This document shows, in pieces, positions 12,481-22,758 of a stretch of 25,971 nucleotides of DNA. The notes beneath the pieces are model-generated. The model was given only the letters and a program-made list of their open reading frames with translations. It had not been told where the DNA came from and did not search any database. The DNA lies in NCBI GenBank assembly GCA_034696485.1, contig JAQIWT010000251.1, positions 1-25,971 on the forward strand. The letters run 5' to 3'. The translations under genes were made by a program, and so were the position numbers. Source of the stretch: Isohypsibius dastychi. Lineage: Eukaryota > Tardigrada > Eutardigrada > Parachela > Isohypsibiidae. Every line of letters begins with the position of its first letter. The stretch's first letter is position 1.

Positions 12481-13837
12481 TGGAATAAACGGATGTGGAA
12501 CTGAGATCGATTAAGTAGTATGTTTGGTATCCAGTTAAGGTCTGGTTAGCATGCCATGTTACCAGCATTCACTTTTAATATAAGAATCTGGGCTCCATCT
12601 GCTTTGTTATCCTTGCCACTTTTTTGTTCCCTTAAAATGGATTTGACATTTGGGGATTTATTTGATAGTGGTTTCCAGCCGCCGCATTTATTTCCTCCTG
12701 CTTCCCACAAAGTAATTTTCCCATCCACGATATCAGTTCATCTGGGTTAAGCATGGTATTTCATACTTGTATCAAAAGGCCACTGATTTGTCCGTTTGAC
12801 TTGCTCCATGGAGTAATTTGCCTGCCGGGGCTTCTGTAACTGAAACACTCTCGGAGAAGGCGCGCTTTTGTTTGAACAGGATAATTCAACAATTCTCAAA
12901 CCGCATCTTTTCTCGGCTTGTTCATTTATTTTTCCTGCCTGGATGAAACGCGGCCCGAACATTGAGGTGTCGTGCTTATACTATCAAGTGGTTGTCGATA
13001 TATTCCATTTTCAAGTGAGAGTGTGGCAAGTGAATTTTGTCGATTTCTTGTTATCTGAGTAATGATTTTTTTCCTTCCATCCATGAGATACCAGCTGGTG
13101 GTTTTTATGGACTGCGTGTGCTATTGCCTTGGCGAGTCCTTCCGGGCTTCCTTGACAATTACCAGTGATTCACGACGCGATTGCAGAGTGTTTTTATCGC
13201 AGGGAACCCTTGCGCAGAAAAGTCAATACGGGCTACTTGAGATAATTACTTGATTATCAATCTTCAGTCAGCCACTGCCGGATAATAAAACTGTCTTGCA
13301 TAAAGTGTTCGGAGGCAATGTGAAAGTTCAATTTCCAAGTGAAAACAGGGCAAGTCTCCTCGTTTTATCTCTCGACTCAAACAAGCTTGATGGCCGTGTT
13401 TCTGTCAGTTTTTACGGCCTTTTATTATCGGAATAAGCTCGGCTGGGGAGCGGTCAAATAAGACCGCTTTATTACTTTCCGCCACTTTCATCTCATAAAC
13501 TTCTGACTAAATGACAACGGGCAGTATTTTCTTGAATATGTCATCTTTTCTCTTCCGCGCTATCAATTTATGGAAAGGTCACCTATTAGCAGTGCCATTG
13601 TTTACAAAATGAGGTTAATATTCTTTTAAGGAAAGCTGCTGTGGTAAATAAGAGGAAAATGTTGAAATCAATCAAGTGCTGATTTTGCGAGATGTTATCA
13701 GTGTCTTTAGGCTGTCTCTGGTTTAATTTTGTGCCATTCTGTCAGACATCGTGTTGTTTGCACGCCATAATTAATTTATTTCTTATGTGCCCTTAATCTT
13801 CCAATCACGAATGATAATTAATCTTAATCATTGCAGG

Positions 13838-14015
13838 CTCCATTCTCATCGCGAGTGATTTGACGAGGACGTCGAATTTATATTTATCTCAGGGAAGGAA
13901 GGTGTTGATGATGTCGCTTCTGTCGTGACCGCTGGTCAGTCAAGGAATTTCATCTTCGTGCCACATGAACGGACACGATCATTTTTGAGGAAGATTAATT
14001 CGTCCCTTGAACGAG
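13838..14015 (+). promoter_or_regulatory. probable 5' leader exon of Toll with two uORFs
   Basis: A splice acceptor-like sequence ending TTGCAG stands at 13832-13837, so this segment is probably the 3' part of a spliced 5' UTR. It carries two complete upstream ORFs: 13908-13928 (six codons, starting with two tandem ATGs) and 13965-13988 (seven codons, MNGHDHF). The TGA ending the second uORF is also the nearest in-frame stop before the receptor ATG, which confirms that the receptor frame does not extend further upstream. Such uORFs usually lower translation of the main frame; that effect is inferred. Confidence 0.45.
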
Positions 14016-17000
14016 ATGAAGATGATGGGCAAGAGCAGCGCATCTGGATTTAATATTGTCATTTGCATGTTGTTATCAGCATGTTTGGCCGTAAATGGGC
14101 AGTCGGCTCGCGTTGATTATCCTTACGCCTGTCCGGAAGAATGCCACTGTCAGACAACCTTGCGAAATGGCGTCTATGTCGAATGTGGCTTGTTATCTAT
14201 TGGACTCTGGTCGGATTTCCGGGCGATCCAGCCGAATTTCACGCAAGGCCTAATTATCCAGTGTGATGCCCGGCATTTGGATAGCAAACTCCTGGAAGGA
14301 GCTTTTACTCACCTGACTGATCTGGAGAAATTATCTCTCGTTGATTGTGCTTTCACTAAAGTCCCCAAAGACGCATTTTCCGGTGAGTCATTTTTTATGA
14401 AGCGATATTGGTTTATATTAGATTTAAATTAACAAATCAGACTGGTTGGATTCAGTTGGGATTAGCTGATTTATTATGTATATTTACAGGTTTGAAGAAC
14501 CTCAAGAGTTTAACTATTTCGACGCGCACATCAGCCAGCCATCTGCAAGTTGAGGAAGGCGCGTTACGGCGTCTTGAACGCTTGGAAACTCTTGATTTAC
14601 ACCGCTCAAACATCCAACGCTTGCCCGAGAATGAACTATGCGGTTTAAAGCAGCTCAAATTTCTGCATTTGCAAGATAACGCCATCGGTAATTTGGCTCA
14701 TCTTGGAACAAGTGCCGGCTGCTTGGCCAGCCTTGAGGCCGTATTTTTGGACGGGAACGCTATCCGGACATTGGACAAGGACATGAGCGAAAGATTTGGT
14801 CAAGTACGCGTCTTGTCGATGGCCCGGAACAAACTCGACAGCATTAGTGATGATGCTTTCACTCGGCTTGAATCCCTTACTGACTTGGACCTCTCCTGGA
14901 ATAAGCTCGAGACCATTTCCGATGGAATGTGGCAAAAACAGGGCCGACTTGAGAGACTGTTGTTGACTGGGAATAAAATCAAATCCCTCCCGGTTAATGT
15001 AAGCCTTAATTCGACACGGAAATTGTAGAGTTGCGTGTTCAAGTAATTTAATTTTTCATTCCAGGCTTTCGCCATGTTGAGCAATCTTCGTCATTTGAAC
15101 TTGAGTCAGAATGACTTGACCAACGACTGGATCAATGGGAACCTTCTGCGCAACTGTCTCCAACTTCAAGTGCTGGATGTATCCCAGAATCAATTGACCC
15201 ACTTGGATCGACCCGTGCTCCGTAATCTGGTTAATTTAAATCGACTTCATCTCCAACAAAACCGGATTGAATGGATTGAACCACAAGCTTTCACCTACCA
15301 ACACAAACTTGAAATGCTTGACTTGAGTCAGAATCTACTCCCCAGTCTGGAAGACGAAGCCCTGGATGGCCTATTTGCCCTGAGTCATCTAAATCTGAGC
15401 ACAAATCAATTAAAGTCCTTATCGCAAGCCACCCTGTTGGATTCGAAAAAACTGACGACTTTGGACTTGTGCAACAATCCCCTCCAGCAGTTGGATCCCA
15501 CCGTTTTCATCCCTGTCCGTTCACTCCAGGTTCGTGAAAGCAATTAAATTAAAAGCACTTTCTCTGATGATTTTAATGATTTTTCCAGGTCTTGAATATT
15601 TGCCGAACTCAAATTCAAACCATCCACCCGAGCTTACTGCGTCATCTCACGGATCTGCAAGTTCTTGACCTCTCCGAGAATCGTTTGAAAGTCTTGGAAC
15701 CAGAAACGTTCGCCAACAAGCCGAATCTCAAGATGCTGATCCTATCCAACAATGACCTGACCGATGTGCCGGAAAATGTCATCGAAAAGCCTTTATTACG
15801 CTTGGAGGAGCTGCAGCTGGACGGAAATTTACTTCGGTCTTTGTCCACTGGATTGCTGAATAAACTATCCAATATTGTTCGACTCAATGTGTCCAACAAT
15901 CAAATTCACGAATTACGTCTGTCCGATTTGCCGCGCTCATTACTTCATTTAGATGCTCATTCCAATTCAATCTCGCAATTAACTTCCGAATCATCCGCCG
16001 CAACTAGCCCGGAGCTTCTTCAATTGCGTCATCTGGATTTGTCCAACAATCAGCTGACCCGACTCGGTTCCAAAGACCTTCCAGCTTCCTTGCAATTCAT
16101 CAACTTGGCGGATAATCGCATTGATACCATCGACCGGTATGTCTTTACTCAAAAGACACGTTTGCACTCTGTCAATCTGAGGAGAAATCGACTGGAATCT
16201 CTTGATGATTACGCACTGCGAATTAGTCCAGTTGAAGCGAGCGATCAGCTTCCGGAGTTCCACATTGGAGGCAATCCGTTTCTTTGTGACTGTCAAATGG
16301 TCTACATGAAAAAGGTAAATTGACTAACCATGTACGCATGAGAGAGCTTTCTCGTTTCCGCTAATGGGGAACGATGTAATCACATTTTTTCGTAATTGAA
16401 AGCAACTTGCGTGAACCGGAAGCATGGCGTAGCAATAACATCACCCTTTAATGATGATCGTTGACCCCTCGATGGAAATATTCGTTATTTAACTGGATTC
16501 TTTTTTTCCAGGTTAACAGCAACAACTTTCTCCGTTGGTATCCTCGCATAGCCGATCTGGATCAGCTGGAATGTCGGGAAATGCGCACCAAGAACACCCG
16601 GCGTTTGGTCCAAGTTCCGGATGAAGCCTTCCTTTGTCCCTATGTTGAACAATGTTTTTCGACATGCCCCTGCTGTGATTTCGGTGCCTGTGATTGTAAG
16701 ATGACTTGCCCGACCAACTGCACCTGCTACCATGACCTCAAGTGGGAGAAGAACATTGTGGACTGCAGTACTCAACAATTGGATACCGTGCCGGTCATGT
16801 TGCCGATGGACTCAACCGACGTCTACATGGACGGAAATGTCTTGCCAATGTTGCCCGAACATGCTCTCATCGGGCGAAGCCGGATGTCGGCGCTGTATCT
16901 GAATAACAGCCAAATCCAGCGAATCGATAATCACACTTTCAACGGCTTATCGAATCTCAAAGTACTTCACCTCCACCATAACCAAATTACCATCCTTCGG

Positions 17001-18095
17001 GGATACGAGTTTGCGCCGCTGGGGTCCGTGGAGATTCTCGACCTGTCATGGAATGACATCCATTCGATCAATCCTAATACATTCGCTCAACTAACCAAGC
17101 TGAAAGTCCTCAATCTGGCTGGTAACCAACTGGATACGCTGATTACTCTGCCGCTTCAGCCGATCCATAATTTAGTGCAGCTCTACTTGGCCAATAACAT
17201 GTGGGAATGCTGGTGTGGCGACGACCGGGAAAAGATCCTGACCGACTGGCTTCTTAAGCATTCATCACGAATTGCTGACCTTCAACACATGCATTGCTAT
17301 GACCGGACTCAGTACCCAGCTTTGTTACGAGATATGAAGAACCCTGCTGAAAGATGTTCATCCGCCGAAGAACTGTCTCAAGTGAGGGACCCTGTCTATA
17401 GCGAAAGCTCGGACCATCTCATGACTGTCATCGGAATCATTCTCGGTTGTGTGTGTTTTGTGGTGTTGCTGGTGGTAGCTGTTGTACTGCGCTACCGTTA
17501 TGAAATCCAAGTCCGGCTTTATTCGAGATTCCATTTACGACTTTGCGCATCTCCAATCGAAGAAGACGAGGAAAGCGACTATGGATATGAGAAAATATGT
17601 GATGCTTTCATAAGCTACAGTGATCTCGATGAGCACTTGGTCCTCGGGGAACTGGCTCCCCGTTTGGAATTCGGGTCGCCCAAATATAAATTGTTTCTGC
17701 ATTATCGCGATCACCCATTGGGAATGCGCACTCCAGAGTCCATCATTCAGGGAGTCCAGCTGAGTAAACGAACAATTTTGGTGCTGTCGGAGAATTATTT
17801 GAAACGCGAGTGGTCGAAATTGGATTTCAAGACGGCGCATCAGCAAGTCTTTAAGGACAAGAAAAACAAAATTATCATCGTTTTGCTGGGTGATATTCAG
17901 ACCAAGGATTTGGATGTGGATTTGAGGCTGGCGCTCAAGTCGAATCCTTGTCTTCAGTGGGGCGAGAAATTATTTTGGAAAAAACTCTATTACGCTCTGC
18001 CGAATCCCGAGCCGATTCTGGAGAATCATTACTCACAAACTCTGTCCTCCATTCGTAATGGCCACATCTACAGTTATCCCATCACGGATTTGTGA
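14016..18095 (+). CDS. Toll receptor, long-Toll clade (Toll-6/7/8/18w-like)
   Basis: Single-pass receptor expected at the cell surface, signalling through a cytoplasmic TIR domain. Coding exons are 14016-14382, 14490-14998, 15065-15529, 15589-16314 and 16512-18095. The introns are 107, 66, 59 and 197 bp, phase is kept throughout, and the product is 1216 residues. In order: signal peptide about 1-28; LRRNT with C39, C43, C45 and C57; many LRRs to about 670; LRRCT with the NPFLCDC motif; a cysteine cluster at 731-751; a second LRRNT (C755-C774); short LRRs; a second LRRCT (C922-C971); membrane helix about 993-1015; TIR about 1050-1187 with box 1 DAFISYS, RDHPLG at 1088-1093 and FW at 1177-1178. 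The two cysteine-flanked LRR blocks define multiple-cysteine-cluster Tolls. The run CPTNCTCYHDLKW and the TIR segment LQWGEKLFW match the fly Toll-6/7/Tollo/18w group from memory. Those fly proteins are longer, partly through a C-terminal extension; here only about 30 residues follow the TIR. The first ATG is chosen because an in-frame TGA lies 27 bp upstream. In flies this clade acts in development as well as immunity, so the ligand and role are open. Confidence 0.95.
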
Positions 18096-18635
18096 AGCAG
18101 AGGAAGTGGATAAGGACGTGATGGATGATCGATTTGCTCAAAACCGCCATAACTGAACGAACCTTTTGACCAGATGTTTTTTATGAACGCTTGTTGGCCT
18201 AATTTTCTTGTTTGAATTTTTAACTTGCGATTTTTAACGGGTGTTGAACAATGCACTTTTTTCACGATCGATCTGTTTTTCGCTGGCATCTCTTGTGCAC
18301 ATGTACAGATTTACAAGTTGTGTTGCTTACCGATTACAATAAGAAGTAAAGCGGATACCTTGATGACCTTTCCAGTCTCGTTCGTTGCCTTCTTTACCAA
18401 TACTCTTGCCGAACAGAAAAAAAGCGCAGATCTACACAAATCAGTTGAGCTGAAAAATAATCTACATCAGTGCAAAAGGGATTTAGAACTCAAACACGCA
18501 AAGTTGATTCAGAAAAAACCAGTGGCAGCCATGCTGACCAGAAAAATATTTTAGAAGGATATCAATACTGGAGGTTACCACGCAGCGTCAAACTAGGATA
18601 CTGATGCACCGGATCAATCACTGGAGCAAATTCTG
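18096..18635. other. convergent 3' intergenic region
   Basis: These 540 bp separate the stop codons of the Toll gene (plus strand) and the TSP1/WAP gene (minus strand), so both 3' UTRs must end or overlap here. I found no canonical AATAAA or ATTAAA for either strand. A plus-strand open frame at 18225-18554 begins with TTG rather than ATG and resembles nothing, so I treat it as UTR. The unusual absence of a clear polyadenylation signal for both genes is noted. Confidence 0.6.
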
Positions 18636-20048
18636 CTAGCCGATTGCATTGTGCACCTCACCGTAGTCGTTGTAGTCAACCTCATGTTCCTTTCGGTACT
18701 TCAACATTGCTACTGGATCATACGGGTGAGCTGGGTGAGAATTTCCTGGTGACCGTGAAAGAGACGCATTACTATGTTGCTGGTTGGGCTGCAACATGTT
18801 CCATAAAGGTAGCGGTGCGTATGCCGGCTGGGGATTACTTCCGGCTAGAGAATTTAGAGAAGCCGGTGCTACTGGAACCTGGACGTAAGCGGGAACAATC
18901 GATGGTTCTGGCCGGACTACTTGATATGGTATTTGAAGAGCTGGAGAAGGAGCCTGGTTGAAGGGGGCAGTTGGTGGACCATGCACAGAATTCGGAATAT
19001 CACTGTTCTGTGGATAAACTGTTGGATTCGAACATTCGCAGAGTTGAAGTCCAGTTAGTTGATCAACTCGGTACTGGCCGGAAGCACAGACAACCGGACA
19101 GACACACTTTGGAATTGTGGCACAGGATTTTAGACCACAGTTGCTCGGAGTCCAGCCAATACATTCGAATCCTTTCCGGCATGTAACCTGACCACATGGC
19201 GACTGCGTATCAAAACGACAAACTAGAGAACAGAAATATGAAGTGACTGCATGAATTTTTGCAAATCTAAGCGAGTAAGTACCAGATCCAGCTACGCAGA
19301 CGCTGTTACATCCGTCGGAAGTACAACATTTGTAATTTTGACCACAGTCCGTATCACCACTGCACTGCCTGTTGCAAGAACTGAGTCGCTCTAAAATTAG
19401 AAACATTATCAGTTAACCGTCAAAACTCAAAAGCAAGGGAAAAAAGTAGCAAAGCAATAGTTTCCGGAATTGTTTGCCAAGTAGAACAAAACAATAACAA
19501 AACATGACATTTCATGGATTTCTGGCGTCTGATTGTTACTTACCTAAGCATGGCTGGGTATTACAAATCTGCATTCTCGAAGTTGAGCCTTTACATTCCA
19601 GAAGCGTGCATGTTCTGATCTGGAATTGCTGTCCTCCTCCACATTTTTTGGTACAGGTGCTCCAGGGGCCCCAAACTGACCATCCATTTGAATCCTCGTC
19701 CTCGACATCGTCTCCATTAGTCTCGTTAAGGATCTTGATTCGCACAATAGTATCATCAGAACTCTCCCGAAGTTTTTCCGCAAGGTTTGTCTCATTCTTT
19801 ATTCTCAGCCTTATTATTGTTGGTTCTTCGTCATCCGGTCCAGCATCCCCAGTCTCATTTTTCACTTTGAGCCTGATGAGAGCTAGGGTTTCGTTTCCCA
19901 CAGCAAGATCTGAAACAAGACAAGTTAAAAAATTTACGGTTTATGTAATCTGGACATCGTCCTTACCATATTCCGGAATGCTCGGTTCTTCAGCAGCAAT
20001 CGTTAGAAAAAACAGAAAGCAATGGCAAAACACACATATTTTCCGCAT
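18636..20048 (-). CDS. secreted TSP1/WAP cysteine-rich protein with NET repeats
   Basis: I know no named orthologue. Minus-strand exons are 20048-19967, 19909-19544, 19390-19283 and 19222-18636. The introns are 57, 153 and 60 bp, every junction is phase 1, and the product is 380 residues. It starts with a signal peptide (MRKICVFCHCFLFFLTIAA, then EEPS). Next come three similar segments ending in NET sequons (N45, N66, N89), each preceded by alternating basic and hydrophobic residues and separated by acidic linkers; a further NET lies at N33. Then a TSP1 domain at about 104-148 (WSVWGPWSTC, then GGG, six cysteines), a WAP-like four-disulfide core at about 155-181 (DxDC and KCC motifs, first canonical cysteine absent), a cysteine-rich segment 187-249 ending in a degenerate antistasin-like CxxxC...CEC pattern, and a Pro/Gln-rich tail. 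Phase-1 junctions are typical of exon-shuffled extracellular modules. WAP and antistasin modules often inhibit serine proteases and TSP1 binds matrix or glycans; inhibition or matrix binding here is inference. The third intron is stop-free and in frame (see 19223-19282). Confidence 0.85.
19223..19282 (-). other. 60-bp stop-free in-frame intron (possible retained intron)
   Basis: On the minus strand this segment begins GTACTT and ends TTCTCTAG, is AT-rich and has the typical length for this window, so I model it as an intron. It is exactly 60 bp and has no stop in the reading frame. Retention would therefore add 20 residues (about GTYSLRFAKIHAVTSYFCSL) between the WAP core and the next cysteine segment without a frameshift. 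It could be a constitutive intron, an alternatively retained one, or coding sequence. Confidence 0.6.
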
Positions 20049-20285
20049 ATCGAACTTCTGATACGGTGCAGCAACGAGGAAAGTTGAACTTCAGAATTAA
20101 AGCAGTGACGATCATCAAGAAGTCCAAGTGCATTGATGCCTCTTCCTGATATAACACCTCACGACCGAAGAAGACAGAAAAACTCGTATTTAGGACAACG
20201 GACGTCGTCACTCACGACGGTACGGTGTACCCCTTATGGCACCGTATGCTGGGCAGTGGCTACGCTTCACTTTACTGAACCAGTA

Positions 20286-20295
20286 CCCCCCCCCC
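20286..20295 (+). repeat. C10 homopolymer
   Basis: Ten consecutive C on the plus strand in the leader/promoter interval between golgin-84 and the TSP1/WAP gene. The run is prone to length error in sequencing and to polymorphism. Confidence 0.9.
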
Positions 20296-20358
20296 TGGGT
20301 ATGACGAGTTAATTTTCTAGAAATAACATTCCTTCCTGTTGAGTGTGGGGATGTAAAC

Positions 20359-20364
20359 TTTATT
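20359..20364 (-). terminator. polyadenylation signal of golgin-84 (AATAAA)
   Basis: AATAAA on the minus strand stands 24 nt beyond the TGA stop of golgin-84. It is the only canonical signal found close downstream of any of the genes here. If used, the golgin 3' UTR is only some 40-50 nt long. Confidence 0.65.
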
Positions 20365-20388
20365 TTGGACTAGTTATTTCTCTCATAA

Positions 20389-22758
20389 TCATCCGCTAAT
20401 GGGCTTATCAGAAACATGCATTTCGGGGGTGTAAGTCAGAAGGACAATTAACACCCAGAAATGTAACAAAAACATGTATCCGACAACCATGAGGCGAGCC
20501 AGTGGATACCGACGCAAAAATGTGCCCATGCGAAAACTAAATTTATCAACAGTAGAGTACACCATTTTAAACTTCCTGGTCACTTCGTTGTCCGGGAAAT
20601 TGTTCACAAGAAACGAGGAATAACTCTTCGAGTGGTTCACGTTCTTCAGCGATGGACCCATGTCGATCCGTGCCTCTTGATTAACTCTTCGACCTGCTTC
20701 CGTTAACCTGCTTTCCAAACTCTCCATTTGCGCTACAAGAGAATTCTTTTCTGTCATCAGAGTTTCAATTCTTGTCTGCTTCTGAATGAGACTCTCGGTG
20801 AGAACCCGCATCCGAGATTCCAGTTCGTCCTCCGATGGGCGAGATTCGGTTCTGGTCAACATTTGTTGCCGAAGACGAGAAAGGTCACTTTCACGTTCTT
20901 TTATCTTGTTATGCAGGATTTGTTCTTTCCGTGTTGATTCACTCAGTACAAAACTAAGCTCATCGGTCTGCGACTGGAGGGAACTCTCCAGTTCGGCAAT
21001 CACTCTTCTTAAGCCGATTTCCAACTTTCGTATTTCTTCATTCTCATCTTTTAACCGAGTGATATCTTGGCGATGAGCGACGTCCTTCTCGTTGTTTGTT
21101 TTGCTATATTGGTCAAGACGAGATTGGAGGGTGGCGACCTCTCCTCGCAGCATATCTCTTTCGCCACTTGCTTCCGCCAACTCCAACGCCGCCACTTCTT
21201 CGTTTACTTCACCATCCGAAGATTTGAGAGTTTTAATCAGATCATCCTTGGACTTCGGAAAACAAACAAAAGTCAAGACGGAGAACTGAACTTGTTCAGC
21301 ACCAACTCCCTTACCTGCAATATGGTCAGCGCTTTTTGTTTGTAATCGGTGAACTCTTGGCTGATCGAAGCTCTCTCCAAGGCTAGAGAAGCCAGTTCTT
21401 TCTGAACTGTCTCCCTTGAATCTGAAATCGAAGAATGTAAACAACAGCTGTGGCAACAAACGCAATAAACGTTCTGACCTTTTTCCTTTGATAAGGCGGT
21501 TTCGGCAGTAAATAAGGATGATGACAGCTCAGATGCCTTGTCTTCAGCCGACTTCAGTTTCAGTGCTAGCTGATTCTGAAACAAAAAGTTTATTCGGTTA
21601 AGATTGATATTTTGTTGGCGAACTCATATTTCTACCTGTACTGAAGCAGTGTGGTCTCTTTCACGAACGACAGACTCCTCGAGCTCAGCTATCCGGCGCT
21701 GCAGAATGTCGACTTCTTCGTCCATATAACGCGGTGGCATGGACCCCGTTTCTGATCTGTAACAGAAAACAAATTCCAAGCATCGACTCTGGAAGAAAGC
21801 AAATCGATCAAGAGCTTACACAGGAGATCTTTTCTCAGACAGGGTAAGTTGCATCTGCAGACCTTGAAGTTTCGTTTCCACTTCCTCTACATTCACGCGC
21901 AGAACTGCAATCTGAGAATCTTTCGCTTTCAAGGCAGTCATAAAATCTCTTTCCTTTGCAGTATTCTCCTCCGACGTCTTTCTGCGCTCCGTTAAATTCT
22001 GATTCATAAGCTTTTGCAAATCTATGTTCCAATAAAAGTCCATAGACATCTCGTAAAGTGCTGTTGCGTTATGGTGTTACCTTGTTCAGCTCGTTTGGCA
22101 CGTGAAAGAGCCATACTGGCATCCCGTCGCAAAGTCTGCAGTTCATTCTTTAGCAGCTGATTTTCCCGATAAATTGTTTCTCGAAGGCCGGGAACACTTT
22201 CAACCGCGCGAACTGGGATAGATTCTATAAAAAATAGATAAACAAAAATAATTTTTGAAGATGAAAAAAAAACGACATACCGTTAGCTTCTCCCTCATCG
22301 TTTTCCGCCACTTCAGAAAACTTTATATCCTGGGAGCCACTGGACGAACGTGACTTCCTCTCCAGAAAATCCATGGCTTCCTCATCTCCATTAAGATGAT
22401 CCAACTCATCGTTTTCCCTAGTATCTTTAACCTTAAAAGTCAGTCGACCGTGAGCAGCAGAAGATTCGACGTCCTGGTGGCTTGCACTTCGTCGAATTGA
22501 AGAACGAAACGATGGTTCAAAATCGTTCCACTTTTCTACTGCTCGATTTGCCTCGGCAGGATTCTCCGATGCTGATGAAGTATATGAACCAGTTCTCCTG
22601 TGCGAGGCACCTTCAGCCAAGGTGGAACGTCGTGATGAAGATTTGGAGCCAGGCAGAGATCCCTCGGAAACAGGTGATGCAGCTATCTCAGCAGCCGTTT
22701 GGTCAATCCGATTCAGGAAAGTTTCCGCTTTACCCGCAAGTCCTTGAAGCCAAGCCAT
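20389..22758 (-). CDS. GOLGA5: Golgin-84 (golgin subfamily A member 5)
   Basis: Golgi membrane tether of the golgin family: a long coiled coil anchored by a C-terminal membrane helix, known to bind Rab GTPases and to help Golgi ribbon formation and intra-Golgi retrograde traffic. Minus-strand exons are 22758-22281, 22224-22081, 22021-21820, 21756-21636, 21575-21479, 21421-21315 and 21252-20389. The introns are 56, 59, 63, 60, 57 and 62 bp and the product is 670 residues (human 731, fly about 516). Evidence: N-terminus MAWLQGLAGKAETFLNRIDQ like human MSWFVDLAGKAEDLL; a Ser/Arg-rich low-complexity stretch to about 150; coiled coil from about 165 to 570 containing AKDSQIAVL, TDYKQKA and LTESLIQKQT; and the family's hallmark tail, RRYPLAR then helix about 637-657 and LLTYTPEMH. 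The third donor is set at GTAAGC (21819) because the alternative two bases upstream runs into a stop. The start matches the conserved family N-terminus. It is divergently paired with NEMF. Confidence 0.95.

Larger units (their letters stand above)
10001..13837. other. gene-free DNA upstream of the Toll leader
   Basis: This block separates the desert from the Toll 5' leader. It contains a 186-codon minus-strand ORF (11207-11767, listed separately) in a locally stop-poor segment with three CGATCG palindromes between about 11560 and 11640. It also holds a purine-rich run near 10830-10875 and a G/A-rich run at 12445-12480. AT-rich TAATTA-type words cluster at about 13765-13830, just before a likely splice acceptor at 13837. 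No TATA box or promoter could be fixed. This stretch could be promoter, enhancer or first-intron sequence of the Toll gene. Confidence 0.5.
20049..20388 (-). promoter_or_regulatory. probable promoter and 5' leader of the TSP1/WAP gene
   Basis: These 340 bp lie between the golgin-84 stop and the TSP1/WAP start, both on the minus strand. They must hold the golgin 3' UTR and the promoter and 5' UTR of the TSP1/WAP gene. Visible features are a C10 run at 20286-20295, a small inverted repeat (GTCGT...ACGAC) around 20203-20217, and two similar words GAACTTCTGA and GAACTTCAGA at about 20052 and 20085. No TATA box is clear. Confidence 0.4.

Noticed and set aside
1-14015. NF-kappaB/Dorsal-type sites (GGG...CC) upstream of Toll
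   Set aside because: Several half-matches such as GGGGATTT were seen but no full consensus site; half-matches are expected by chance.
18225-18554. 109-codon plus-strand frame after the Toll stop
   Set aside because: It starts with TTG, not ATG, has no family resemblance, and lies in the convergent 3' UTR region.
19504-20061. 185-codon plus-strand ORF
   Set aside because: It is antisense across two exons and introns of the TSP1/WAP gene and has no family resemblance.
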